A DNA stretch of 64,000 nt from positions 1 to 64,000 of the forward strand of contig ONDM01000004.1 of assembly GCA_900316585.1 (NCBI GenBank). The letters run 5' to 3'. Of the stretch, positions 9,476-18,296 are shown piece after piece; the first letter of the stretch is position 1, and every line of letters starts with the position of its first letter. The position numbers and the translations under genes were made by a program. Under the pieces are notes generated by a model that did no database searches, was not told where the DNA came from, and saw only the letters and a program-made list of their open reading frames with translations. The stretch is from an uncultured Prevotellaceae bacterium (lineage in GTDB: Bacteria > Bacteroidota > Bacteroidia > Bacteroidales > Bacteroidaceae).

Positions 9476-11290
9476 ATGAACGAAGAAAGAAGAGAATATC
9501 TGCACGGCATCATTTCCAACTTGCAGGAAGGACCGGGTTGCTACCAGTATCTAGACAATACCGGAAAAATCATCTATGTAGGTAAGGCAAAAAATTTGAA
9601 ACGAAGGGTCAACTCTTACTTCAATAAGGACCAGAAATCTCCAAAAACCCGCATCCTAGTCAGCAAAATTTGGGATATTAAATATGTCTATGTTAAAACA
9701 GAGCAGGATGCCCTCCTCATGGAGAACAACCTTATCAAACGATACAAACCTAGATATAATGTCCTCCTTAAAGACGATAAATCCTACCCTTCTATCTGCA
9801 TAACAAAAGAAGAGTATCCCAGGATCTTCAAGACACGGAATATTGACCGGAGAGGTGCAGTGTATTATGGTCCATACAGTAATGTGGGGGCACTAAGCAT
9901 GTTGCTGGATTTAATCAAGCAGATCTACCCTATCCGCACCTGCCATTTTCCCATAACAACAGAAGGAATAAAAGGAGGAAAATACAAGGTTTGCCTGGAA
10001 TATCACATTAAAAACTGTCTGGCACCTTGCGTAGGAAAACAAAGCAAAGAGGAATATAATAAAAACATAGACGAAATAAGAGAAATCCTGAAAGGAAATG
10101 TAGGAGAAATAAACCGTCAGTTAAAGGCAGAAATGATGCGGTTAGCCAGTGAACTGCGCTTTGAAGAGGCACAGATAGTAAAGATGAAATATGATGCACT
10201 GGAGAACTTCAAGAACAAGAGTGAAGTAGTAAGTCAAGTACTTCACAATATCGACGTGTACTCCATAGAAGACGACCAAGATTCAGCTTATGTAAACTAC
10301 CTCCACATTACCAACGGATGCATTAATCAAGCCTTTACCTTCGAGTACAAAAAACGCATGGATGAAAGTCCCGAAGACCTCCTAGCCATGGGCATTTTAG
10401 ACATGCGTGAAAGATATAAAAGCAAGTCTAAAGAAATCATAATTCCCTTCCCTATCGAACTGGAATTAGAAAACGTCACTTTTACTATTCCACAACGCGG
10501 TGACAAGCGGACACTGTTAGAACTCTCGCAAAACAACGTGAAGCAATACAAGGTGGACCGCTTGAAACAAATGGAAAAACTGAACCCTGAACAGAAAGCA
10601 GTAAGAGTCATGAAAGAACTGCAGGATGCCATGCATCTGCCTAAACTCCCTATGCGTATAGAATGTTTTGATAACAGTAACATTTCAGGAACAGATGCAG
10701 TGGCAGGATGCGTAGTTTTCGATAAGACAAAACCTAACAAGAAAGAGTACAGGACCTACAATATCAAGACTGTTGAAGGACCGGATGACTATGCCAGCAT
10801 GAAAGAAGTAGTGCGTAGACGATATTCACGTATCCTACAAGAAAACGGTCAGTTTCCCGACCTCATCATTACAGATGGTGGTAAAGGACAAATGGAAGTG
10901 GTTAGGGAAGTTATTGACGATGAACTACATCTAAACATCCCAATTGCAGGTCTTGCAAAGGATAACCATCACAGAACCAATGAGTTATTATATGGATTCC
11001 CACCTATTGTAATCGGTATAAAAACCGATAGCTTAAGCTTTAAGTTGCTTACTCATATACAAGACGAGGTACACCGTTTTGCCATTGCATTCCACCGGAA
11101 TAAACGAAGCAAACGCCAAGTAGAATCAGAACTGGACAAACTACCTGGAATAGGTCCAAAAACAAAGGAAGCTTTACTGAAACACTTCAAGAGTGTGGCA
11201 CGTATTAAAAATGCCACAGAAGAAGAGATTATTTCCGTTGTGGGCAAGGCAAAGTCTAAAGCAGTTTTAAGCCTTAAAAAAGAAAAATAG
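9476..11290 (+). CDS. uvrC: Excinuclease ABC subunit C
   Basis: UvrC makes both incisions in nucleotide-excision repair after UvrAB recognises damage. The 604-aa protein begins with a GIY-YIG nuclease domain (PGCYQYLDNTGKIIYVGKAK, near residues 18-37). A UVR helix follows near 215-250 (RFEEAQIVKMKYDALENF). Then comes the RNase H-like C-terminal nuclease, with IECFDNSNISG near residue 397 and LIITDGGKGQ near 463. It ends in a helix-hairpin-helix (LDKLPGIGPKTKEALLKHF). All expected domains are present. The ATG lies just after the apt terminator hairpin. Confidence 0.97.
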   Translation: MNEERREYLHGIISNLQEGPGCYQYLDNTGKIIYVGKAKNLKRRVNSYFNKDQKSPKTRILVSKIWDIKYVYVKTEQDALLMENNLIKRYKPRYNVLLKDDKSYPSICITKEEYPRIFKTRNIDRRGAVYYGPYSNVGALSMLLDLIKQIYPIRTCHFPITTEGIKGGKYKVCLEYHIKNCLAPCVGKQSKEEYNKNIDEIREILKGNVGEINRQLKAEMMRLASELRFEEAQIVKMKYDALENFKNKSEVVSQVLHNIDVYSIEDDQDSAYVNYLHITNGCINQAFTFEYKKRMDESPEDLLAMGILDMRERYKSKSKEIIIPFPIELELENVTFTIPQRGDKRTLLELSQNNVKQYKVDRLKQMEKLNPEQKAVRVMKELQDAMHLPKLPMRIECFDNSNISGTDAVAGCVVFDKTKPNKKEYRTYNIKTVEGPDDYASMKEVVRRRYSRILQENGQFPDLIITDGGKGQMEVVREVIDDELHLNIPIAGLAKDNHHRTNELLYGFPPIVIGIKTDSLSFKLLTHIQDEVHRFAIAFHRNKRSKRQVESELDKLPGIGPKTKEALLKHFKSVARIKNATEEEIISVVGKAKSKAVLSLKKEK

Positions 11291-11322
11291 AGGCCAAATT
11301 TAGGGTTTCAGACAATTTTTTG

Positions 11323-11330
11323 TAAGTTTG
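11323..11330 (+). promoter_or_regulatory. -7 box for dtd
   Basis: TAAGTTTG matches TAnnTTTG and lies 15 bp before the dtd ATG at 11346. Confidence 0.55.
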
Positions 11331-11345
11331 CAGAAAAATAAAACC

Positions 11346-11798
11346 ATGAGAGTAGTCATACAAAGAGTAAGTTATGCATCAGTAACGATAGGAAAAGAAC
11401 TGAAATCATCCATAGATAATGGGCTGATGATACTACTGGGCATAGAAGAATCTGATACACAGGAAGATATTGACTGGCTTTGCAGAAAGATAACGGCACT
11501 ACGTATATTTGATGACGAAAATGGCATCATGAACAAATCTGTTATAGACATAAATGGGGATATATTGGTAGTAAGCCAATTTACACTCATGGCATCTACA
11601 AAAAAGGGCAATCGTCCGAGCTATATAAGAGCAGCAAAGCCAGAAATCTCTATCCCACTCTACGAGAAATTCTGTGAGGACCTGAGTAAACTTTTGGGAA
11701 AGCCTGTAGGTACAGGAGAGTTCGGTGCAGAAATGAAAGTAAAACTCCTGAACGATGGTCCGGTGACAATCTGCATAGACACTAAAAACAAGGAATGA
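11346..11798 (+). CDS. dtd: D-aminoacyl-tRNA deacylase
   Basis: Dtd hydrolyses D-amino acids (and glycine) mischarged on tRNA. The 150-aa protein starts MRVVIQRVSYASVTI. It contains both active-site signatures, SQFTLMA (near residues 78-84) and the GPVT cross-dimer motif NDGPVTICID near the C-terminus. The open frame extends six codons upstream to 11328, but the ATG at 11346 matches the family N-terminus and follows the promoter. It overlaps the next gene by 4 bp (ATGA). Confidence 0.96.
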   Translation: MRVVIQRVSYASVTIGKELKSSIDNGLMILLGIEESDTQEDIDWLCRKITALRIFDDENGIMNKSVIDINGDILVVSQFTLMASTKKGNRPSYIRAAKPEISIPLYEKFCEDLSKLLGKPVGTGEFGAEMKVKLLNDGPVTICIDTKNKE

Positions 11799-12133
11799 TG
11801 GCACATGATATAACACTAAAAGAAGCCCAAAAGAAGGTGGATGAGTGGGTTAAAACCTATGGAGTTCGATACTTCAGTGAATTAACCAATATGGCTTGCC
11901 TGACTGAAGAAGTAGGTGAACTGGCACGTGTAATGGCCAGAAAATATGGAGATCAAAGCTTCAAAGAGGGCGAGAACGCAAGCCTTGGAGATGAAATGGC
12001 AGATGTACTCTGGGTGCTGATTTGCCTGGCCAACCAGACCGGTGTGGATTTGACAGAGGAATTCAATAAAAATATGGACAAGAAAACCAAAAGAGACTAT
12101 AAAAGACACAAGGAAAATCCAAAATTAAGATAA
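11795..12133 (+). CDS. MazG-like nucleotide pyrophosphohydrolase
   Basis: This 112-aa protein belongs to the all-alpha NTP pyrophosphohydrolase (MazG/dUTPase-like) fold. Metal-binding motifs are visible as EEVGELARV near residues 38-46 and DEMADVLWVL near 68-77, an EExxE...ExxD arrangement. These enzymes hydrolyse non-canonical or excess NTPs to NMP and pyrophosphate; the substrate here is unknown. It starts inside the dtd stop (ATGA), and deoC begins 1 bp after its stop, so dtd, this gene and deoC probably form one operon. Confidence 0.88.
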   Translation: MMAHDITLKEAQKKVDEWVKTYGVRYFSELTNMACLTEEVGELARVMARKYGDQSFKEGENASLGDEMADVLWVLICLANQTGVDLTEEFNKNMDKKTKRDYKRHKENPKLR

Positions 12134-12134
12134 T

Positions 12135-13025
12135 ATGGCAGAAATGAGTAAATACGATCAGGCATTGGCTAAATACAACACTGATCTGAACGATGAAGCT
12201 ATCAAGGCAACCGTAGCTAAGATCATAGAAGAGAAGGTTCCACAGAATGATACTGTAGAAGTGAAAAAGTTCCTATTCGGAAGTATAGAGCTAACTAGCT
12301 TAAAACCAACCGATAACGATGAATATATCTTAAAGTTCACTAAGAAAGTGAACCAGTTTGACGACGAATATCCAGACATTCCTCACGTTGCAACAATTTG
12401 CGTCTACCCTAACTTTGCAAGTGTGGTAAGCAATACACTTGATGTAGATGGTGTAGAAGTAGCTTGTGTTTCAGGAGGTTTCCCCTCATCACAAACTTTC
12501 TTGGAAGTGAAAATAGCAGAAACAGCTATGGCTATCCACGATGGAGCAACAGAAATTGACATGGTACTTTCAGTTGGAAAATTCCTGTCTGGAGACTATG
12601 AGAATGTGGTGGACGAAATTGAAGAAATGAAAGAAGTATGCGGTACCAAGCGACTGAAAGTCATTTTGGAAACAGGTTGTCTTGGAAGCGCAAGTAATAT
12701 TAAAAAAGCTGCAATTCTAGCTATGTATTCTGGTGCAGACTTCATCAAGACATCCACAGGCAAGGAAAAAATAGCTGCTACACCAGAAGCTGCCTATGTT
12801 ATGTGCCAGGCAATAAAGGAATATTACGAAGAAACCGGCAGAATTGTAGGTTTTAAGCCTGCTGGAGGCCTTAACACATCAAAAGACGCTATCACCTACT
12901 ACACCATCGTAAAAGAAGTCTTAGGCGAAAAATGGCTTACCAATGATCTACTTCGTTTGGGTACAAGTAGACTAGCTAATATCCTACTCAGTGAAATAGA
13001 AGGTGAAGAAGTAAAATTCTTTTAA
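12135..13025 (+). CDS. deoC: Deoxyribose-phosphate aldolase
   Basis: DeoC cleaves 2-deoxyribose-5-phosphate to glyceraldehyde-3-phosphate and acetaldehyde during deoxynucleoside catabolism. The 296-aa form is longer than E. coli DeoC (259 aa). The Schiff-base lysine is K205 in ADFIKTSTGK, and the second active-site lysine is K241 in VGFKPAGG. EIDMVLSVGKFLSGDY near 140-155 is also characteristic. It is the last gene of the dtd operon and is followed by an intrinsic terminator. Confidence 0.96.
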   Translation: MAEMSKYDQALAKYNTDLNDEAIKATVAKIIEEKVPQNDTVEVKKFLFGSIELTSLKPTDNDEYILKFTKKVNQFDDEYPDIPHVATICVYPNFASVVSNTLDVDGVEVACVSGGFPSSQTFLEVKIAETAMAIHDGATEIDMVLSVGKFLSGDYENVVDEIEEMKEVCGTKRLKVILETGCLGSASNIKKAAILAMYSGADFIKTSTGKEKIAATPEAAYVMCQAIKEYYEETGRIVGFKPAGGLNTSKDAITYYTIVKEVLGEKWLTNDLLRLGTSRLANILLSEIEGEEVKFF

Positions 13026-13048
13026 TTATTTCTCATGAAAAAACTAGT

Positions 13049-13080
13049 AAAGGGATGCCTTTTAGTGCATCCCTTTATTT
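13049..13080 (+). terminator. Intrinsic terminator after deoC
   Basis: AAAGGGATGC and GCATCCCTTT form a perfect 10-bp stem around an 8-nt loop and are followed by ATTTAT. Confidence 0.8.
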
Positions 13081-13104
13081 ATGTCTATATCTTACGAAAA
13101 ATAA

Positions 13105-13140
13105 TTCCCTAGTTAGGAAAAAAATTTTTCCCCAGTTAGA
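13105..13140. repeat. Palindromic intergenic repeat, copy A
   Basis: The stretch contains CCTAGTTAGG next to an AAAAAAATTTTT core and a second CCCAGTTAG arm. On the complementary strand it shares CTAACTRGGGAAAAATTTTT with the element at 39338-39362. It lies between converging genes (deoC and polyprenyl synthase). Short palindromic repeats of this look occur dispersed in Bacteroides genomes as far as I recall; function unknown. Confidence 0.45.
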
Positions 13141-13142
13141 GA

Positions 13143-14114
13143 CTATTTTGTCCTATCTTTACAATAAAGCAGGAAAGAAGATAAAGCGTGGAAGATTTCG
13201 GCATCTTTTACATCCTGAATCAATGATAAAGCATCTTTACAAATTTCTTCCATCTTCTTCTCTGCATAAGTGATTCCACCCTGCTCTATTACCCATGCAA
13301 TAAACTGATGAATTTCCTCATCAGTAGCATTCAGGGAGCGGATACGGAGAGCCAACTTCTTCATTTCTTCATCCCCTGAATTATTCAGTGCATAAAGAGC
13401 AGGTAAAGTCAACTTTCCTTCACGCATGTCATTAGCAGTAGGTTTACCTATTTCCACATTATTCAAATAATCAAAAATGTCATCTTTAATCTGGAAAACA
13501 AGACCCAAGAGCAAACCGAACTTACGATATCTTTCAAGTATCTCTTTATCAGCATTTTGAGATAAAGCAGCAACCTGTCCGCAAGCAGCAAACAAATCTG
13601 CTGTCTTGTTTTGAATAACACGAAAATAGACATCCTCGGAAAAAGAAGTTGAACTTATATTTGAAAGTTGGAGCAACTCACCTTCAGAGAGATGTTTACC
13701 CAACCTGGAAATGACGTTGACAATTTCAAGTGTAGATTCAGATGCACATTTCAAACTTGAAGCCAACAGATAATCACCCACCAGTACTGCCACCTTATTA
13801 TCGAAAAGAGAATGTACTGAAGGCAAACCCCGACGCTCCTTACTCTCATCTACCACATCATCGTGAACCAAACTAGCTGTGTGTAAAAGTTCCAATGAAA
13901 GCGCAGCAGAATACGTCAAATCATTGATTTCACCCAAAGATTTTGCCAAAAGCATTGTCAGAGTCGGGCGCATCATCTTGCCTGTTCTTTTTGAAATATG
14001 CAAAAGAACACGGTTGAGCAAATCATCATCCGATTTCAAAATGTCAAGAAACCGGTCACGAAATACATCAAACTCTTTTGAAATAGGTTGCTTTATAATA
14101 GAATTTACGTCCAT
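13143..14114 (-). CDS. ispB: Polyprenyl diphosphate synthase (octaprenyl-type, IspB-like)
   Basis: This trans-isoprenyl diphosphate synthase builds the long prenyl chain used for menaquinone from isopentenyl diphosphate. The first aspartate-rich motif is HDDVVDESKERRG (near residues 81-93), and the second is FQIKDDIFDYLN (near 207-218). GKMMRP near the N-terminus and GKPTANDMREGKLTLP near 223-238 are family signatures. The length from ATG 14114 is 323 aa, normal for the family; a TTG two codons upstream is ignored. Chain length cannot be read reliably from the sequence. It is transcribed divergently from polA. Confidence 0.9.
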   Translation of the reverse strand: MDVNSIIKQPISKEFDVFRDRFLDILKSDDDLLNRVLLHISKRTGKMMRPTLTMLLAKSLGEINDLTYSAALSLELLHTASLVHDDVVDESKERRGLPSVHSLFDNKVAVLVGDYLLASSLKCASESTLEIVNVISRLGKHLSEGELLQLSNISSTSFSEDVYFRVIQNKTADLFAACGQVAALSQNADKEILERYRKFGLLLGLVFQIKDDIFDYLNNVEIGKPTANDMREGKLTLPALYALNNSGDEEMKKLALRIRSLNATDEEIHQFIAWVIEQGGITYAEKKMEEICKDALSLIQDVKDAEIFHALSSFLLYCKDRTK

Positions 14115-14130
14115 CGACAAAAATTTTCTA

Positions 14131-14138
14131 CAAATTTA
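14131..14138 (-). promoter_or_regulatory. -7 box for the polyprenyl synthase gene
   Basis: Minus-strand TAAATTTG (14138-14131) lies 16 bp before the ATG at 14114. Confidence 0.5.
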
Positions 14139-14199
14139 GTAATAAAAGATTAAACTCGGTATTTTTTTGTATTTTTACCGAAGAAATTTAAATAAATAT

Positions 14200-16968
14200 A
14201 TGGAAAAATTATTCCTTTTAGATGCGTATGCCCTAATTTACAGGGCTTATTATGCATTGATAAGAAACCCACGCATTAATTCAAAAGGACAGAACACATC
14301 TGCCATCCTGGGATTTGTCAATACGCTGGAAGATGTCCTGAAAAACCAAAAACCTACCTACATCGGTGTGGCCTTTGACCCGAGCGGACCTACCTTCAGA
14401 CATGAACTATACCCTCCTTATAAGGCACAACGGGAAGAAACGCCTGAAGATATACGTAAATCTGTCCCTATTATCAAAGATATTATCAAGGCGTATAACA
14501 TCCCTATCCTAGAGGTAAAAGGCTATGAAGCTGACGATGTAATCGGCACAATTGCAACCATAGCTGGTAAAAATGGTGTACAAACCTATATGATGACACC
14601 AGATAAAGACTATGGGCAACTAGTGGATACCAATATCTACATGTACCGTCCTAAGCATGGTGACAAAGAATATGACATACTGGATGTCGAAGGAATCAAG
14701 GAAAAATTTGAAATTTCCGATCCGAAACAAGTCATCGACTTCCTAGGGCTGATGGGTGATGCCAGTGATAATATTCCTGGTTGTCCAGGTGTGGGTGAAA
14801 AAACTGCTACAAAATTAATCCAAGAGTTCGGTTCCATCGAAAATCTTCTGGAGCATACGGATCAACTCAAAGGTGCACTGAAGAAAAAGGTAGAAGATAA
14901 TGTGGAACAAATCAAACTATCCAAATATTTGGCGACCATCAAAACAGATGTTCCAATTGAATTTAATCTGGAAGCGCTCAAGTTGGAAAAGCCCGATGAG
15001 GAAAAACTACGTGAAATTTTTGAAGACTTAGAATTCCGTACTCTAATCAATCGAGTCCTGAACAAACCCGTCCAAGAGACTCCAAAACCCGTTTTACAAC
15101 CAGATTTGTTTGGATTTTTTGAAGGTGAGGGGCTAGAAATTGAAAAAAATCCAAACCTCAAGAAACTTGAAGAAGGTGATTTTAATTACAAACTAATTGA
15201 TTCTGAGGAAGAAAGAAAAAAACTTTGTGATTATTTATTTACATTTGATGTTTTAAGCCTAGATACAGAAACCACATCAACCGAAGCAATGAAGGCAGAA
15301 TTGGTTGGTTTGAGTTTCTCCGTGAAAGAAAACGAAGCATTTTACGTTCCTATCCCTGCTGACAGGCATGAAGCCTTAAAAATTGTTAACGAGTTCAAGT
15401 CGCTCTATGAAGATGAGAAAATATTAAAGGTAGGACAAAATATCAAATACGATATCATGGTACTGGCCAACTACGGCATCCATGTAGAAGGTAAGATGTT
15501 TGATACCATGGTGGCACATTATGTCATCCAACCAGAACTTCAGCACAACATGGATTACCTGGCAGAAGTCTACCTGAACTATAAGACCATTCACATAGAT
15601 GAGCTTATCGGTCCAAAAGGCAAAAGCCAACGGAACATGAGAGACTTGAATCCAAGAGACGTTTATCTATATGCATGCGAAGATGCTGATGTAACCTTAA
15701 AACTTAAAAACGTACTTCAGGAAAAGCTAAAGGAATCCAGTGAGGAAAAACTGTTCTACGAGATTGAGATGCCTCTGGTTCCTGTATTAGCATATATGGA
15801 GAGAAACGGAGCGAAAATAGACACTGCATCACTGAAAGAAACGTCAAAGTATTTTACCAAGAGAATGCTAGATATTGAACAGGAAATCTATACCCTGGCA
15901 GGAGTGCAGTTCAACATAGCCTCACCCAAGCAAGTAGGAGAAGTATTGTTCGATAAATTACATATACTTGACAAGCCTAAAAAAACAAAGACAGGGCAGT
16001 ATGTTACATCAGAAGAAATTTTGCAAAGTCTAAAGTCGAAAAGCCCAATTGTAGAAAAAATCTTAGAGCACAGAGGACTGAAGAAACTGCTGGGAACTTA
16101 TGTAGATGCCCTACCCGACCTGATTAATCCCAAAACCGGGAAAATACATACTTCCTACAACCAGACCATCACAGCTACAGGACGCCTGAGTTCCAGCAAT
16201 CCGAACCTGCAGAACATTCCTATACGTGATGAGGATGGAAAGGAAATCAGAAAAGCATTCATTCCAGATGATGGCTGTCTGTTCTTCTCTGCTGACTACT
16301 CGCAGATAGAGTTGAGGATCATGGCCCATCTGAGTGAAGACCACAACCTGATAGAAGCATTTAATTCTGGGTATGACATTCATGCTGCCACTGCTGCTAA
16401 AGTGTTCAAGAAAACACTGAGTGATGTGACCAGAGAGGAACGAAGCAAAGCCAAAACTGCCAATTTCGGTATCATTTACGGCATTTCTGTCTTTGGTCTG
16501 GCTGAACGTATGAATGTTTCCCGTGGAGAGGCAAAAGGACTCATTGACGAATACTTTGCCACCTACCCTGGTGTGAAAGCCTACATGGAAAACAGCAAAG
16601 AGCTAGCCCGGAAGAACGGATTCATAGAAACCATCTACAAACGTAAAAGATATTTACCAGACATCAATTCACATAATTCGGTAGTGAGAGGGTATGCTGA
16701 ACGAAATGCCATCAACGCACCTATCCAGGGTAGTGCTGCAGATATTATCAAGGTTGCTATGATAAATATCTACAAACGGTTCAAAGAGGAGAACCTGAAA
16801 AGCACCATGATCCTGCAAGTGCACGATGAATTGAACTTCAACGTAATTCCTGAAGAAAAAGAGACTGTACAACGGATTGTAATAGAAGAAATGCAAAATG
16901 CCTACCACATGCGTGTACCTTTGATAGCCGACAGTGGTTGGGGCTCAAACTGGCTTGAAGCACACTAA
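14200..16968 (+). CDS. polA: DNA polymerase I
   Basis: Pol I fills gaps and removes RNA primers. The 922-aa protein has three domains. The first is a 5'-3' exonuclease (about 1-290; GYEADDVIGT, GDASDNIPGCPGVGEKTA). The second is a DEDD 3'-5' proofreading domain with apparently intact residues (LDTETTST, NIKYDIMVL, YACEDADVTL). The third is the polymerase, with motif A FFSADYSQIELR, motif B RSKAKTANFGIIYGIS and motif C ILQVHDELNF. The proofreading acidic residues, lost in Taq-type enzymes, are retained. ATG 14200 is chosen over an open frame 11 codons upstream because MEKLFLLDAYALIYRAYY is the canonical N-terminus. A Nudix gene begins 1 bp after the stop. Confidence 0.97.
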   Translation: MEKLFLLDAYALIYRAYYALIRNPRINSKGQNTSAILGFVNTLEDVLKNQKPTYIGVAFDPSGPTFRHELYPPYKAQREETPEDIRKSVPIIKDIIKAYNIPILEVKGYEADDVIGTIATIAGKNGVQTYMMTPDKDYGQLVDTNIYMYRPKHGDKEYDILDVEGIKEKFEISDPKQVIDFLGLMGDASDNIPGCPGVGEKTATKLIQEFGSIENLLEHTDQLKGALKKKVEDNVEQIKLSKYLATIKTDVPIEFNLEALKLEKPDEEKLREIFEDLEFRTLINRVLNKPVQETPKPVLQPDLFGFFEGEGLEIEKNPNLKKLEEGDFNYKLIDSEEERKKLCDYLFTFDVLSLDTETTSTEAMKAELVGLSFSVKENEAFYVPIPADRHEALKIVNEFKSLYEDEKILKVGQNIKYDIMVLANYGIHVEGKMFDTMVAHYVIQPELQHNMDYLAEVYLNYKTIHIDELIGPKGKSQRNMRDLNPRDVYLYACEDADVTLKLKNVLQEKLKESSEEKLFYEIEMPLVPVLAYMERNGAKIDTASLKETSKYFTKRMLDIEQEIYTLAGVQFNIASPKQVGEVLFDKLHILDKPKKTKTGQYVTSEEILQSLKSKSPIVEKILEHRGLKKLLGTYVDALPDLINPKTGKIHTSYNQTITATGRLSSSNPNLQNIPIRDEDGKEIRKAFIPDDGCLFFSADYSQIELRIMAHLSEDHNLIEAFNSGYDIHAATAAKVFKKTLSDVTREERSKAKTANFGIIYGISVFGLAERMNVSRGEAKGLIDEYFATYPGVKAYMENSKELARKNGFIETIYKRKRYLPDINSHNSVVRGYAERNAINAPIQGSAADIIKVAMINIYKRFKEENLKSTMILQVHDELNFNVIPEEKETVQRIVIEEMQNAYHMRVPLIADSGWGSNWLEAH

Positions 16969-16969
16969 C

Positions 16970-17506
16970 ATGAAACATCCTTTGGAAAAGTTCCATTTCT
17001 GCCCTGTATGCGGTAGTAAGAGATTTGAAGTAAACGACTTTAAATCAAAACATTGCGAAGAATGTGGATTCACATACTATTTTAATAGTAGTGCATCTAC
17101 AGTGGCTTTTATCCTGAATGAAAAGAATGAATTACTAGTATGCAGAAGAGCAGAAGAACCAGCTAAAGGCACCTTGGACCTGACAGGTGGTTTTGTAGAT
17201 TTGAGAGAGACTGCAGAAGAAGCCATCACCCGTGAAGTGAAAGAAGAAACTGGGCTAGATGTAGTACAGGCAACTTACCTTTTCTCACTTCCCAACACCT
17301 ACCTCTATTCAGATTTGGTAGTGCATACCACAGACCTTTTCTTCCGATGCAAAGTGAAATCCACCACTAGTATAAAGCCAATGGATGACGTGGCAGAAAC
17401 CTACTGGATTCCACTGAATGATATCCATCCTGAAGAATTTGGACTAAACAGTATCCGCGCTGGAATTATCCGGTTTTTGTCAGAAAACAGGACTAGCCAG
17501 GCCTAG
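16970..17506 (+). CDS. Nudix hydrolase with N-terminal zinc ribbon
   Basis: The 178-aa protein starts with a zinc-ribbon pair (CPVC near residue 11 and CEEC near 32), as in NudC/NADH pyrophosphatase-like Nudix proteins. The Nudix box is GGFVDLRETAEEAITREVKE with ETGLD following (about residues 72-97). It fits GX5EX7REUXEEXGU. Such enzymes hydrolyse nucleoside diphosphates linked to another moiety; the substrate here is not evident. It begins 1 bp after polA, so the two are probably co-transcribed. Its 3' end overlaps comF on the other strand by 27 bp. Confidence 0.9.
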   Translation: MKHPLEKFHFCPVCGSKRFEVNDFKSKHCEECGFTYYFNSSASTVAFILNEKNELLVCRRAEEPAKGTLDLTGGFVDLRETAEEAITREVKEETGLDVVQATYLFSLPNTYLYSDLVVHTTDLFFRCKVKSTTSIKPMDDVAETYWIPLNDIHPEEFGLNSIRAGIIRFLSENRTSQA

Positions 17507-18211
17507 AGTTAAAATACTGATACGTATATCAGGTATCTCATTAAAGACAGATGCAAAAGACTTCAATGTAGAACCCGTTGTACAGACATCATCCACTAAT
17601 AGAACGTGCTTTCCGATGAGGAGTGCACGTTTTTCTTCCATACCCGTCAAACGGAAAATCTGCTCCACATTCAATTCCCTCTCTACCCTACTCTTTTTCG
17701 TCTGAGTACTATTGGCAATCGTTCGTTCCACAACATCATACAAGACAGGAATCTTAGTAACCTTTGTCAACCCCCTGCAGATTGCATCGCACTGATTATA
17801 TCCTCTCAACTTCAGTTTTTTTGAGTTTAGAGGCAAAGGAATTATATAATCTATGTCGCTGAAAAACAAACATTGAGAATTCTCTTCACTTAAACGGATT
17901 TCCTGGGCATATATTTCCCCCATATACTCCCCTATTCCTGGACAATTCTTATATTTCAATAAGTAAAGAATTTCGCTCGTTGGAGTATTCTGATGATAAT
18001 AGAAAAAAGCAGCTGCATGAACAATGTTGAAGCAACCCCAGAATAGCATTTCCATAGGATTGTCTTGACGCAAATGAAAGTTCGTCCGTGGTAAATCGAT
18101 AAGACATCGTGAACACAAATGCTGTTCACTTACTGAAAGTCGGTCTCCACAAATCCAGCAGTACCTGGGAAACAGGAAATTCAGCATGTCATTCTTAAAA
18201 GAATGAATCAT
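17480..18211 (-). CDS. comF: ComF family phosphoribosyltransferase-like protein
   Basis: ComF proteins are linked to DNA uptake in naturally competent bacteria, but they occur widely in non-competent ones. The N-terminus has a four-cysteine zinc site (CWIC near residue 18, CSRC near 33). The C-terminus has the PRPP-binding loop VLLVDDVCTTGSTLKSF. The middle segment LPLNSKKLKLRGYNQ carries the ComF RGYNQ signature. The start is uncertain: ATG 18211 gives 243 aa, an upstream TTG/ATG frame reaches 18229, and a start at 18187 is also possible. It converges on, and overlaps, the Nudix gene. Confidence 0.9.
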   Translation of the reverse strand: MIHSFKNDMLNFLFPRYCWICGDRLSVSEQHLCSRCLIDLPRTNFHLRQDNPMEMLFWGCFNIVHAAAFFYYHQNTPTSEILYLLKYKNCPGIGEYMGEIYAQEIRLSEENSQCLFFSDIDYIIPLPLNSKKLKLRGYNQCDAICRGLTKVTKIPVLYDVVERTIANSTQTKKSRVERELNVEQIFRLTGMEEKRALLIGKHVLLVDDVCTTGSTLKSFASVFNEIPDIRISILTLGLASPVF

Positions 18212-18258
18212 CAGGACACGAAGATACAACGATTTTTCGGACTTTCATAAAATTTATG

Positions 18259-18266
18259 TAACTTTG
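18259..18266 (+). promoter_or_regulatory. -7 box for ychF
   Basis: TAACTTTG matches TAnnTTTG and lies 30 bp before the ychF ATG. Confidence 0.55.
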
Positions 18267-18296
18267 CATGCTAATAAAACAAATAAATAAGAAAAT

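Noticed and set aside
13055-13273. Small plus-strand open frame after deoC
   Set aside because: It begins inside the deoC terminator hairpin, crosses the palindromic repeat and continues antisense to the polyprenyl synthase gene.
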